From: Sphingoaurantiacus capsulatus
Lineage (GTDB): Bacteria; Pseudomonadota; Alphaproteobacteria; Sphingomonadales; Sphingomonadaceae
Length of the DNA stretch: 64,000 nt
Reading direction: 5' to 3'
NCBI RefSeq assembly: GCF_042648405.1
Contig: NZ_JBHRXV010000004.1
Span: 186,001 to 250,000, forward strand
In this document: positions 9,314 to 19,395 of the stretch, in pieces
Layout of the letters: each line of letters starts with the position of its first letter
Numbering within the stretch: position 1 is the stretch's first letter
Notes under the pieces: model-generated
The model's database searches: none
Told to the model about the DNA's origin: nothing
The model's input: the letters and a program-made list of their open reading frames with translations, nothing else
Program-made: the position numbers and the translations under genes

Positions 9314-9718
9314 GTGAAGAAGGGCTATTGCGACAACATCGAGAGACTGACGGTCGAGAACGATGATTTCCGCCGCGTGCTCTACACCGGCGCGCATCTG
9401 CAGCTGGTGCTGATGACCCTGAAGCCCGGCGAGGAGATCGGCGAGGAGGTCCATGAGGACCGCGACCAGTTCTTCCGCATCGAGGAGGGCCAGGGCACCG
9501 TCACCATCGACGGCAAGGCCAATGCGGTCGAGGACGACTTCGCGGTGATCGTGCCCGCCGGTGCCCGCCACAACGTCATCGCCGGCAAGGACGCCCCCTT
9601 GCGCTTCTACACCCTCTACGGCCCGCCCGAGCACAAGGACGGCCGCGTCCACAAGGACAAGGCGCAGGCCGAGCGCGACCATGACGCGGACGAGTGGGAC
9701 GGCGAGACCAGCGAGTGA
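9314..9718 (+). CDS. cupin-domain protein
   Basis: Small protein of 134 residues with one cupin barrel. Motif 1 is visible as GEEIGEEVHEDRDQFFRIEEGQG and motif 2 around VPAGARHNV. The GTG at 9314 is chosen because GGAG lies about 12 nt upstream and upstream codons are not protein-like. The C-terminal 25 residues are strongly charged (K, D, E), which is common in this cupin subgroup. Its stop overlaps the GTG of the ExoD-like gene. The substrate or binding role is unknown. Confidence 0.88.
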   Translation: MKKGYCDNIERLTVENDDFRRVLYTGAHLQLVLMTLKPGEEIGEEVHEDRDQFFRIEEGQGTVTIDGKANAVEDDFAVIVPAGARHNVIAGKDAPLRFYTLYGPPEHKDGRVHKDKAQAERDHDADEWDGETSE

Positions 9719-10434
9719 GCGCGAGCGCCGCGGACGCCGCCGTCGCTAGCGCCCCCTCTGCAGGCGTCAGCGCCGATGAGGCCGCGGCCGCCGGCGGCGG
9801 CGCGCCCGCGGCCTGCGCGATCCCGACCGGGTCCGACGCGCGGCTGAGCGACACGCTCGAGGTGCTGGCGTCGGGCTGCGCGGGCGAGCGCATCTCGTTC
9901 GACGACCTCGCCGGCACGCTCGGCGACAAATGCTATGCCGGCCTGATGTTCCTGCTGGCGGCGCCCAACATCCTGCCGCTGCCGCCCGGCGCGTCGGGGA
10001 TTCTCGGCATTCCGCTGATCCTGCTGTCGGCGCAATTGACGATCGGCATCCGCCGCCCGTGGTTTCCCGCGCTGATGCGCGAACGCGGCATCGCGACGAG
10101 CAAGTTCGCCGCGGTCGGCACCCGGCTGGAGCCGATGACCCGCCGCGCCGAGGCGATGCTGACCCGGCGGCTGACCCTGCTCACCGGCGTGGTCGGGCGC
10201 CGCCTGATCGGGCTTGCCAGCCTGCTGCTGGCGGTGGTGCTGGCCCTGCCGATCCCGCTCGGCAACGTGGTGCCGGCGATCGGCATCTCGCTGTTCGCGT
10301 TCGGGCTGCTGGCGCGCGATGGGCTGGCGGTGCTTGGCGGCTATGCGGCGGCGGTGGGGACGGCGGCGATCTTGTACGGGCTGGGGTACGGCGCGTTTGA
10401 GGCGTTTGAGTGGGTTACCGGGCGGTTTGGCTAG
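9715..10434 (+). CDS. ExoD-like (exopolysaccharide synthesis) membrane protein
   Basis: Membrane protein of 239 residues that starts at a GTG at 9715 overlapping the cupin stop (GTGA). After a low-complexity alanine-rich N-terminus (about 45 residues) it shows the ExoD layout: GTLGDKCYAGLMFLLAAPNILPLPPG, then several hydrophobic segments (about 85-115, 165-190, 195-235). ExoD was named from Rhizobium exopolysaccharide mutants, but its biochemical function is unclear. The lower-GC RNA/reverse transcriptase island begins directly after it. Confidence 0.85.
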   Translation: MSASAADAAVASAPSAGVSADEAAAAGGGAPAACAIPTGSDARLSDTLEVLASGCAGERISFDDLAGTLGDKCYAGLMFLLAAPNILPLPPGASGILGIPLILLSAQLTIGIRRPWFPALMRERGIATSKFAAVGTRLEPMTRRAEAMLTRRLTLLTGVVGRRLIGLASLLLAVVLALPIPLGNVVPAIGISLFAFGLLARDGLAVLGGYAAAVGTAAILYGLGYGAFEAFEWVTGRFG

Positions 10435-10534
10435 ATAGCGGGATGTGTTCCATCCTCCGACAAGGACATCCATCGGCGAGTGTGGCAAGAATGTCGCTAC
10501 ATCCCCTGTTTGTTCTCAAACGAGCGCGCGCGGA

Positions 10535-10563
10535 TTGACGCAGCAAATGAGTCGTTATTACAT
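10535..10563 (+). promoter_or_regulatory. candidate sigma70 promoter of the DRT ncRNA
   Basis: TTGACG at 10535-10540 is a good -35 hexamer. AT-rich candidates for the -10 follow: TATTAC at 10556 (15-nt spacer) or TTACAT at 10558 (17-nt spacer). Initiation would fall near 10570, exactly where the first UUCG-capped hairpin begins, about 290 nt before the reverse transcriptase start. Confidence 0.4.
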
Positions 10564-10567
10564 CGCG

Positions 10568-10860
10568 TCCATCTGCACCTTCGGGGGGCAGAGTAGCGCG
10601 TTATGACTGTAAAGGATGATCGCAGCCCGAAGCAGGAGGCGGAGAGTCATACTGGCAACTCCGTTGATAGCCGAACGCAGCGTCGCCGGCAGCACGACAC
10701 TCGCGACACACGCGAATGCCGCAGCAGCGACAGCATACTCGACTTCGTCGAACGACTTCCAGACAGAGCTGGGTTCGCCTAGCTCGCTACAAACGGTGCG
10801 GGGCGGCAGTGTTAACCGGATGGAACCGGTTGCTGCCGCCCCCTCTCGTTGAGGGGGCGT
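10568..10860 (+). ncRNA. structured RNA upstream of the reverse transcriptase (candidate DRT2 template ncRNA)
   Basis: This stretch has no conserved protein but a dense series of hairpins. At 10572-10592 TCTGC pairs with GCAGA around a CC(UUCG)GG cap. TATGACT (10602-10608) pairs exactly with AGTCATA (10645-10651). A compound stem at 10682-10731 joins GTCGC+CGGCA to TGCCG+GCGAC and holds the hairpin TCGCG-ACACA-CGCGA. At 10739-10751 TCGAC-TTC-GTCGA. At 10766-10785 GAGCTGGG-UUCG-CCTAGCTC (8 bp). At 10801-10841 GGGCGGCAG/CTGCCGCCC encloses AACCGG/CCGGTT. At 10839-10857 CCCCCTC-TCGTT-GAGGGGG. Size (about 290 nt) and position match the template RNA of DRT2 systems. The hairpins are seen; the function is inferred. 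Confidence 0.62.
10603..10782 (+). other. stop-free frame inside the ncRNA (candidate neo-like coding segment)
   Basis: An ATG at 10603 opens 59 codons ending at TAG 10780-10782. The frame is already open from 10597, and the product is polar and charged with an amphipathic end (SILDFVERLPDRAGFA). A second plus-strand frame is open from 10613 to 10849. In DRT2 the reverse-transcribed part of the ncRNA lacks stops in one frame so that concatenated cDNA encodes a long repetitive protein. Either frame could serve if the template limits give a length divisible by three. The template limits are not visible to me, and in a GC-rich genome an open frame of this size can be chance. Confidence 0.3.
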
Positions 10861-10861
10861 A
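10839..10861 (+). promoter_or_regulatory. hairpin sequestering the ribosome binding site of the reverse transcriptase
   Basis: GAGGGGG (10851-10857) is the only good Shine-Dalgarno sequence before the GTG at 10862. It is fully paired with CCCCCTC (10839-10845) across a 5-nt loop. Its 5' arm shares bases 10839-10841 with the arm CTGCCGCCC of the preceding hairpin, so the two stems compete. This allows the RNA fold to tune enzyme synthesis. Confidence 0.5.
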
Positions 10862-12343
10862 GTGGAGTGGAAGCTCAAACCGAGTGACCTCAAGCGTTAT
10901 CCGCATTTCGATCAGATTCTGAAGCCGGCGGATATCATCGCACTTGTCGCTGACCCGCTCAGGGTCGCGCAGAACACGTTCTTTCCATTGCTGCGCTACA
11001 CTAAGGGTTGGCAACCTTTCCGCCCAGATAAGGATAGCGGCAAGCCGCGGCCAAAGCCGAAAGACAGGCCCATCCGCTATGCGGCTCGGCGGGACGCTTA
11101 TATTTTCGCCTACTATCGTCATCTGCTCAGCATTCTCTACGAAGCAGAGCTTGCTCGCCTTGGCATCAGCCACTGCCCAGTGGCCTACCGCCGCATACCC
11201 ACCGAAGTTGATGCTCGTCGGGGCAAGTGTAACATTCAATTCGCGCGCGAGGCGTTCGACCGCATCCGTGGGCATGGGGACTGCTGCGCGATCGCTGTCG
11301 ATATAAGTGCATACTTCGAGTCAATTGATCACGAGCGGTTAAAGGCACTTTGGTGCCGCCTGTTAGGCGTGGAGCGACTTCCACAAGATCATTTTGCCGT
11401 TTTTAAGAATATTACCCGGTATCGAGTCGTGGAAAGAATAGAAGCCTACAAACGACTTGGATTTTACGGCGTTAAGAGCACAGCCAAAAATGGCACCCCC
11501 ATCAACGGGTATCTCGTACCGTATAAGGACGTGCCCACGCAGCTTTGTTCTCCTCACGAATTTAGACAGAAAATATTGGGCGAGAATGGCCAATACGATT
11601 CGCTGGTGATCCCCAACGATGACGCCCACGGCATCCCGCAAGGTGCTCCAATCTCTGACCTATTAGCGAATCTGTATCTCATCGACTTCGATGTGGAGAT
11701 GGACACTCTCGCCCACTCTTTGGGTGGCAGCTATGTCCGGTATTCAGACGACATTCTGTTGATACTTCCGATACCGGTACACCAAGCCCAGAAGATTATG
11801 GATGACTTGCCTGCGCGCATCCGCGCGTATGGGGATCAGCTCTTGATTAAGCCGAGCAAGTCATCACTGATCCGCTACGCGAAAAGCGCAAATGGTCAGA
11901 CGTGCGAGCTAATCGCCGGCAAGGGGAAAAACGGCCTAGAGTATCTCGGCTTCCGCTTTGATGGCCGAGATGTTTTCCTTCGGGACGCGACGATGTCGAA
12001 CCTCTATCGTAAGGTGGCGTCCGTCGCACGCAATCAGGCCGACGCCACGGTGAGACGCTACACCGGAAAGAGCTACGACGAGCTTTGCGCGGCATTCAAT
12101 TTCGAACAGTTCAGCAAGCGCTTTGGTCGCGTGGAGGGGTTCGAACCGACCTCAAGCAATAAAACATGGACGTTCTGGACTTACGTAGTTCGTGCGACCG
12201 AAGAGTTTGGTCCGGCTGGAAAGAAAATCTTGGCCCAGGTTCGCAGACTGAGACGTCGCTCTCGGGCTAGGGTTAACGCAGAGATTGGAAAAGCGGTGCA
12301 ACGTAAGTTGAAGCGCGAGGCGGCAAGCACAGCGGTCGAGTGA
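10862..12343 (+). CDS. antiviral Unknown-Group reverse transcriptase (DRT2-like)
   Basis: Reverse transcriptase of 493 residues starting at GTG 10862, 4 nt after GAGGGGG. RT motifs in order: RPIRYAARRDAYIF (69-82), AIAVDISAYFESIDH with catalytic D147, GIPQGAPIS (257-265), and RYSDDILLI with catalytic D296/D297. The N-terminal HFD and FFPLLRY, the VAYRR and GKCNIQFA stretch, and LCSPHEFR before the GIPQG motif follow the pattern I associate with the UG2/DRT2 group. There is no group II intron maturase/HNH domain and no retron msr-msd layout. Base composition is clearly less GC-rich than the neighbours, indicating transfer. It probably works with the upstream RNA in phage defence. RT identity is certain; the DRT2 subgroup is likely, with DRT9 (UG28) the main alternative. 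Confidence 0.9.
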   Translation: MEWKLKPSDLKRYPHFDQILKPADIIALVADPLRVAQNTFFPLLRYTKGWQPFRPDKDSGKPRPKPKDRPIRYAARRDAYIFAYYRHLLSILYEAELARLGISHCPVAYRRIPTEVDARRGKCNIQFAREAFDRIRGHGDCCAIAVDISAYFESIDHERLKALWCRLLGVERLPQDHFAVFKNITRYRVVERIEAYKRLGFYGVKSTAKNGTPINGYLVPYKDVPTQLCSPHEFRQKILGENGQYDSLVIPNDDAHGIPQGAPISDLLANLYLIDFDVEMDTLAHSLGGSYVRYSDDILLILPIPVHQAQKIMDDLPARIRAYGDQLLIKPSKSSLIRYAKSANGQTCELIAGKGKNGLEYLGFRFDGRDVFLRDATMSNLYRKVASVARNQADATVRRYTGKSYDELCAAFNFEQFSKRFGRVEGFEPTSSNKTWTFWTYVVRATEEFGPAGKKILAQVRRLRRRSRARVNAEIGKAVQRKLKREAASTAVE

Positions 12344-12386
12344 AGGATCGCCCGCCGCCGCCGGGCGCTCCCAGCATCATGACCCG

Positions 12387-12884
12387 CTACCGCCCCGCCT
12401 GCCCCCAAGGCCGCGACACATACGTCGACGCCCGCTTCTGCGCGAGCATCGGGAAGCTCTGGCCGTTGTGGTAGGTGACCATCCCGCACATGCGGTCGCC
12501 CTCGGGCGAGAGAATGCCGTCGTACAGCACGTCGCCTTCGCGCGAGGCGACGACCATGTGGAAGTTGCCGCCGGTCAAGGTGATGCGGCGGAGGACGACG
12601 GGGGCGGTGCGGATCGGGGTCAAGGAGCCGCCGTAGCCGCCGTCGATCTGGCCGATCGAGAGGAGGCCGAAGCTGGGCGTGCCGCCGACGTCCATCAGGA
12701 AATCCCAGTTGCCGTGGAGGTTGGGGGCCTCGGTGGGGGCGGCCGGGGCGGCGGTCGGGCTGGCGGCGGGCGCGGCGGCGGCGACGGGGGTGGCGGGGCC
12801 GCAGTCCATGGTCAGCGAGGTGGCGAGGGCTTCGGGGCCGGTAACCGCCGCCGCAAGGGCAAGCGTCGTCATCAGGATGCGCAT
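12387..12884 (-). CDS. small secreted protein, lipocalin-like fold possible (hypothetical)
   Basis: Protein of 165 residues. The ATG at 12884 gives a signal peptide (MRILMTTLALAAAVTGPEALA); longer upstream reading is low-complexity and not credible. After a short Pro/Ala linker (about residues 32-50) there is a beta-rich domain beginning NLHGNWDFLMDVGG and continuing with alternating strands (FGLLSIGQIDG, HMVVASREGDVLYDGIL). No family is recognised. It may bind a small hydrophobic ligand, but that is only a structural guess. It is divergent from the LytTR regulator and convergent with the reverse transcriptase. Confidence 0.75.
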   Translation of the reverse strand: MRILMTTLALAAAVTGPEALATSLTMDCGPATPVAAAAPAASPTAAPAAPTEAPNLHGNWDFLMDVGGTPSFGLLSIGQIDGGYGGSLTPIRTAPVVLRRITLTGGNFHMVVASREGDVLYDGILSPEGDRMCGMVTYHNGQSFPMLAQKRASTYVSRPWGQAGR

Positions 12885-13014
12885 GTTCAGTCTCCGTCTT
12901 GTTCGGGTGTCGTGGCGCGGGTGGCGCCGGCGGCGGGGCCATCGCCCGGGCGGCGGCGCATCGACAAGGCGGGGTTTCGCCAATAGCCTTGGCTTTTTCG
13001 CCAATGTGGGAAGC

Positions 13015-13788
13015 ATGCAGTTCGCGCAGCGCCAACGGTTTTTGCGAGGGGGAGCGCGGCCGGTGCTGGCGGCGATTCCGGTCGGGCTGCTGCTCGGCTT
13101 TGCCGGGCCGTTCGGCACCTATCCGGCGCTGCCGACCGCGACGCGCTATGGCTTCTGGCTGGGGCTGACCCTCGCCGGGGTGGTGGCGGTGATGGCGGCG
13201 CAAGCCGTGCTGCCGCTGGCGAAGCTGCGCGCGGGGGTGGCGCGGATCGGCGCGGTGGCGCTGCTGTCGGCGGTGCCGATGACCTTCGTGGTGGCGTGGA
13301 CGATGTCGCTGGTGCAGCCGGGGCGGGTCTATGCGCCCGCGCAGCTGCCGGCGCTGTTCGTCGCGGTGGCGGCGGTGCAGCTGCTGGTGGCGTGGGCGAC
13401 GGCGGTCAGCTCGGCGAAGGGTGAGGCGGGGGCGCCGGTGCTGCCGGTGTCAGGCGAGGCGGCGGAGCCGGCGGGGTTTCCGGTTGCGCTGACCGGCAAG
13501 CTGCCGGCGGACGTGGGGCGCGAGATCGTCGCGATCGAGACCGAGGACCATTATCTGCGCGTGTATGGGGCGGCGGGGAAAAGCGCGCTGATCCTGATGC
13601 GGATGGCGGATGCGGTGGCGCTGCTCGATGCGCGGCTGGGCGCGCAGGTGCATCGGCGCTGGTGGGTGGCCGAGGGCGCGGTGGCGGGGATGGAGGCGGC
13701 GGGGGTTCGGCTGAGCGATGGCCGGCTCGTGCCGGTGGGGCGGACGTTCAGCGCGGCGGTTCGGGCGCGGTTTGCGGCGCGGGGTTAG
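13015..13788 (+). CDS. membrane-anchored LytTR transcriptional regulator
   Basis: Protein of 257 residues. The N-terminal half contains about four hydrophobic segments (roughly 15-40, 45-65, 75-100, 110-128). The C-terminal 100 residues form a LytTR DNA-binding domain, seen in the stretch VAIETEDHYLRVYG, then LILMRMADAVALL, QVHRRWWVAEGAV and the final LSDGRLVPVGRTF. This layout, membrane domain plus LytTR without a receiver, is common in sphingomonads and suggests direct sensing of membrane or extracellular signals. The start at 13015 is the first ATG of the credible frame; a much longer reading from 12679 crosses the divergent neighbour. Target genes unknown. Confidence 0.87.
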   Translation: MQFAQRQRFLRGGARPVLAAIPVGLLLGFAGPFGTYPALPTATRYGFWLGLTLAGVVAVMAAQAVLPLAKLRAGVARIGAVALLSAVPMTFVVAWTMSLVQPGRVYAPAQLPALFVAVAAVQLLVAWATAVSSAKGEAGAPVLPVSGEAAEPAGFPVALTGKLPADVGREIVAIETEDHYLRVYGAAGKSALILMRMADAVALLDARLGAQVHRRWWVAEGAVAGMEAAGVRLSDGRLVPVGRTFSAAVRARFAARG

Positions 13789-13800
13789 CGGCCGGATCGT

Positions 13801-14050
13801 GGCTCGCTGATGCTCGCACACCCTCACCTAACCTCTCCCGCAGGCGGGAGAAGGATTTGGCCGGTGGGCGCTGTATCAGCGACGCAAGCGCCCGTCCGTC
13901 AGCGCATCGCAACAGGTTCCCCTCGCCCGCTTGCGGGAGAGGGAGGGGCCCGCGGCGTAGCCGTGGGAGGGAGAGGGTGTCTGCTGGATCATGGCTCGCT
14001 GGCGCTCGCACACCCTCACCTAGCCTCTCCCGCAGGCGGGAGAGGGACTT
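13801..14050. repeat. REP-like intergenic repeat cluster (two direct copies plus an inverted one)
   Basis: A 58-bp unit at 13801-13858 recurs at 13993-14050 with five differences. Each unit ends in the palindrome CTCTCCCGCAGGCGGGAGA. Between them (about 13918-13981) lies a degenerate copy in the opposite orientation with CGCCCGCTTGCGGGAGAGG and GAGGGTGT. Such paired GC palindromes are typical of REP/BIME-like elements spread by a RAYT-type enzyme, though no such gene is in this window. No coding potential is seen in 13789-14231. Confidence 0.75.
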
Positions 14051-14075
14051 GGGTGGTGGGTGGCTCAGACGTGGA

Positions 14076-14109
14076 AAGAGCGCCCGGAGCCGTCGCTCCG
14101 GGCGCTCTT
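14076..14109. terminator. bidirectional intrinsic terminator
   Basis: A perfect 15-bp inverted repeat, AAGAGCGCCCGGAGC (14076-14090) and GCTCCGGGCGCTCTT (14095-14109), with a 4-nt loop. It separates the plus-strand LytTR gene from the convergent minus-strand amidohydrolase gene. The T-runs are short, so termination strength is moderate. Confidence 0.65.
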
Positions 14110-14231
14110 AACATCAACCCCCCAGCCGATGTCCCCCATACTCTGTAACCCCGCAGCGAGCCCCCCGGCCTGCTGCTGAGGCCCTTGTGCCAGAGGCGGG
14201 CGATTTTCCCGAGTTAACAAATGTAAATTCG

Positions 14232-17549
<3,318 letters not shown>

Positions 17550-17613
17550 CGGGGGCAGGTCCTTGAGCGAGGAGTCAGGATGGCGCCTGTTAGACCCCAG
17601 CCGTAACGATCGT

Positions 17614-19335
17614 TCAAGCCGGCTTTCGTCCGCCGCGTACCAAGCGGCCGGGCAGCGCCGAGGTGGCGGTGCCGTGGCGGTAGGTGACCTGCCCGGAGAC
17701 GATCGTCGCGGCGTAGCCGTCGGCGCGCTGCACCAGCCGCTTGCCGCCCGCAGGTAGGTCAAAGCGCACTTCGGGCGCGTGCAGGGTCAGCCGGTCGTAA
17801 TCGATGATGTTGAGGTCGGCCTTGTAGCCGGGCCTGAGCAGGCCGCGGTCGTGCAGGCCGACAGCGGCCGCGGTGTCGGCGCTCTGGGCTTTGATCACCC
17901 ATTCGAGCGGCAGCTTCGGGCCGCGGGTACGGTCGCGCGTCCAGTGGACGAGCATCGAGGTCGGGAAGCTGCCGTCGCAGATGGTGCCGACATGCGCGCC
18001 GCCGTCCGACAGGCCGAGCACGGTGTCCTTGTGCTGCATCATCGCCAGCGCGGGCACGAGCGAGTCGTTCGAATAGTTGAGGAACGGCAGGTAGATCATG
18101 CCACGGCCGTCGCCCGAGAGCAGATGGTCGAGCGCGTAGGCGGCGGGCGAGACGCCGGCGTGGGCGGCACGGGCAGCGACGGTGGTCTCCGCGGTCTGCT
18201 CGTAGTCGGGCGGGGTGGTGATGAGCCACATGCGCGCGAAATTGGTGAGCGTGTCGCGCGCCATCGGGTTCTCGCCCACCGCTTCCTCGGCGAGCAGGCG
18301 GGCGCGGAACGCCGGGTCGCGCAGCGCGGCGACACGCTCGGTGAGCGGGAGCTTCGCGATCTCGCGGTAGCTCGGGTGGAAGCTGAACGGATTGAGCGTC
18401 AGCTCGAGCCCGAGCATGATCCCGACCGGGCGGCCGGCGACCTGCGCGCGCATTTCGAGGCCGTCGGCGGTCGCCGCCTCGAGCAGACCGAGCAGCATCT
18501 TCCACGCATCGGGCGCGCGGTCGGCCTGGACCAGCGAGAAAGACAAGGGCCGACCCGAGCGTTCGACGAGGCGGCGCATCATGCCGAATTCGGCGAGCGG
18601 ATCGGGGAAGTCGGTGACGAACTGGAGAACGCCGCTGCCGGCGCGCTTCAGCCCCTGCGCGATGCCCTGCAGCTCGTCCTCGGCGGCGGTGAGCGTGGGG
18701 GTCGGCTGGCCGTCGCTGGTACGGTGGTTGAGCGTCCGCGAGGTGGTGAAGCCGAGTGCGCCGGCGCGCATCGCGGCCTCCGCCTGCGCGGCCATCGCGG
18801 CGATGTCTGCATCGCTGGCGGGCTCGCGGTTGGTGCCGCGCTCGCCCATCACGTTGACGCGGAGCGCGGCGTGCGGGAGCTGCGCGGCGAAATCGATGTC
18901 GGTGCGGCGGGCGGCGAGGGCATCGAGGTAGCTCGGGAAGTCCTGCCAGTTCCACGGCAGCCCCTCGGTCAGCACCGGAAACGGAATGTCCTCGACGCCT
19001 TCCATCAGCCGGATCAGGCGGTCGCGATCGTCGGCGCGGCACGGCGCGAAGCCGACGCCGCAATTGCCCATGACGACGGTGGTGACGCCGTGCCACGACG
19101 AGGGCTGCAGCCGGTCGTCCCAAGTGACCTGGCCGTCATAATGGGTGTGGATGTCGACGAAGCCCGGGGTGACGAGCCGGCCCCGCGCGTCGATCTCCTC
19201 GGCGCCGCTGCCGGCGAAGGCGCCGACCGCGGCGATGCGGCCGTCGCGGATGGCGACATCGCCGTCGAAACGCTCATTGCCGCTGCCGTCGACGACCGTG
19301 CCGCCGCGGATCACCAGATCATAGCCTGCCGTCAT
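17614..19335 (-). CDS. N-acyl-D-amino-acid deacylase (D-aminoacylase family)
   Basis: Amidohydrolase-3 family protein of 573 residues. The ATG at 19335 places the conserved N-terminus (YDLVIRGGTVVDGSG) at residue 5. Metal-binding H63 and H65 lie in FVDIHTHYDGQ; GNCGVGFAP follows, and LGLSDGGAHVG near the C-terminal third supplies the conserved Asp and His. The ending with an ADLNIIDYD-type motif is typical. These enzymes hydrolyse N-acyl-D-amino acids or act on related cyclic amides; the exact substrate is not predictable. No signal peptide, so cytoplasmic, in contrast to the downstream propeller-amidohydrolase. Confidence 0.87.
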   Translation of the reverse strand: MTAGYDLVIRGGTVVDGSGNERFDGDVAIRDGRIAAVGAFAGSGAEEIDARGRLVTPGFVDIHTHYDGQVTWDDRLQPSSWHGVTTVVMGNCGVGFAPCRADDRDRLIRLMEGVEDIPFPVLTEGLPWNWQDFPSYLDALAARRTDIDFAAQLPHAALRVNVMGERGTNREPASDADIAAMAAQAEAAMRAGALGFTTSRTLNHRTSDGQPTPTLTAAEDELQGIAQGLKRAGSGVLQFVTDFPDPLAEFGMMRRLVERSGRPLSFSLVQADRAPDAWKMLLGLLEAATADGLEMRAQVAGRPVGIMLGLELTLNPFSFHPSYREIAKLPLTERVAALRDPAFRARLLAEEAVGENPMARDTLTNFARMWLITTPPDYEQTAETTVAARAAHAGVSPAAYALDHLLSGDGRGMIYLPFLNYSNDSLVPALAMMQHKDTVLGLSDGGAHVGTICDGSFPTSMLVHWTRDRTRGPKLPLEWVIKAQSADTAAAVGLHDRGLLRPGYKADLNIIDYDRLTLHAPEVRFDLPAGGKRLVQRADGYAATIVSGQVTYRHGTATSALPGRLVRGGRKPA

Positions 19336-19395
19336 TGCGGCCTCCTTCCCCAAGGATGGACAGCCTACCACCTCCGCGGCAGCGGCGCGCCGCTC

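Noticed and set aside
10558..10893. A 111-codon minus-strand frame across the ncRNA and the start of the reverse transcriptase
   Set aside because: It overlaps the RT coding start and the strong hairpins, has no ribosome binding site, and its translation resembles no protein.
10862..12343. Interpretation of the reverse transcriptase as a group II intron or retron enzyme
   Set aside because: No maturase X or HNH region, no intron RNA domains V/VI, no msr-msd arrangement with a branching G; the N- and C-terminal regions fit Unknown-Group enzymes.
13801..14050. CRISPR array
   Set aside because: There are only two direct copies with a degenerate inverted copy between them, no regular spacers and no cas genes.
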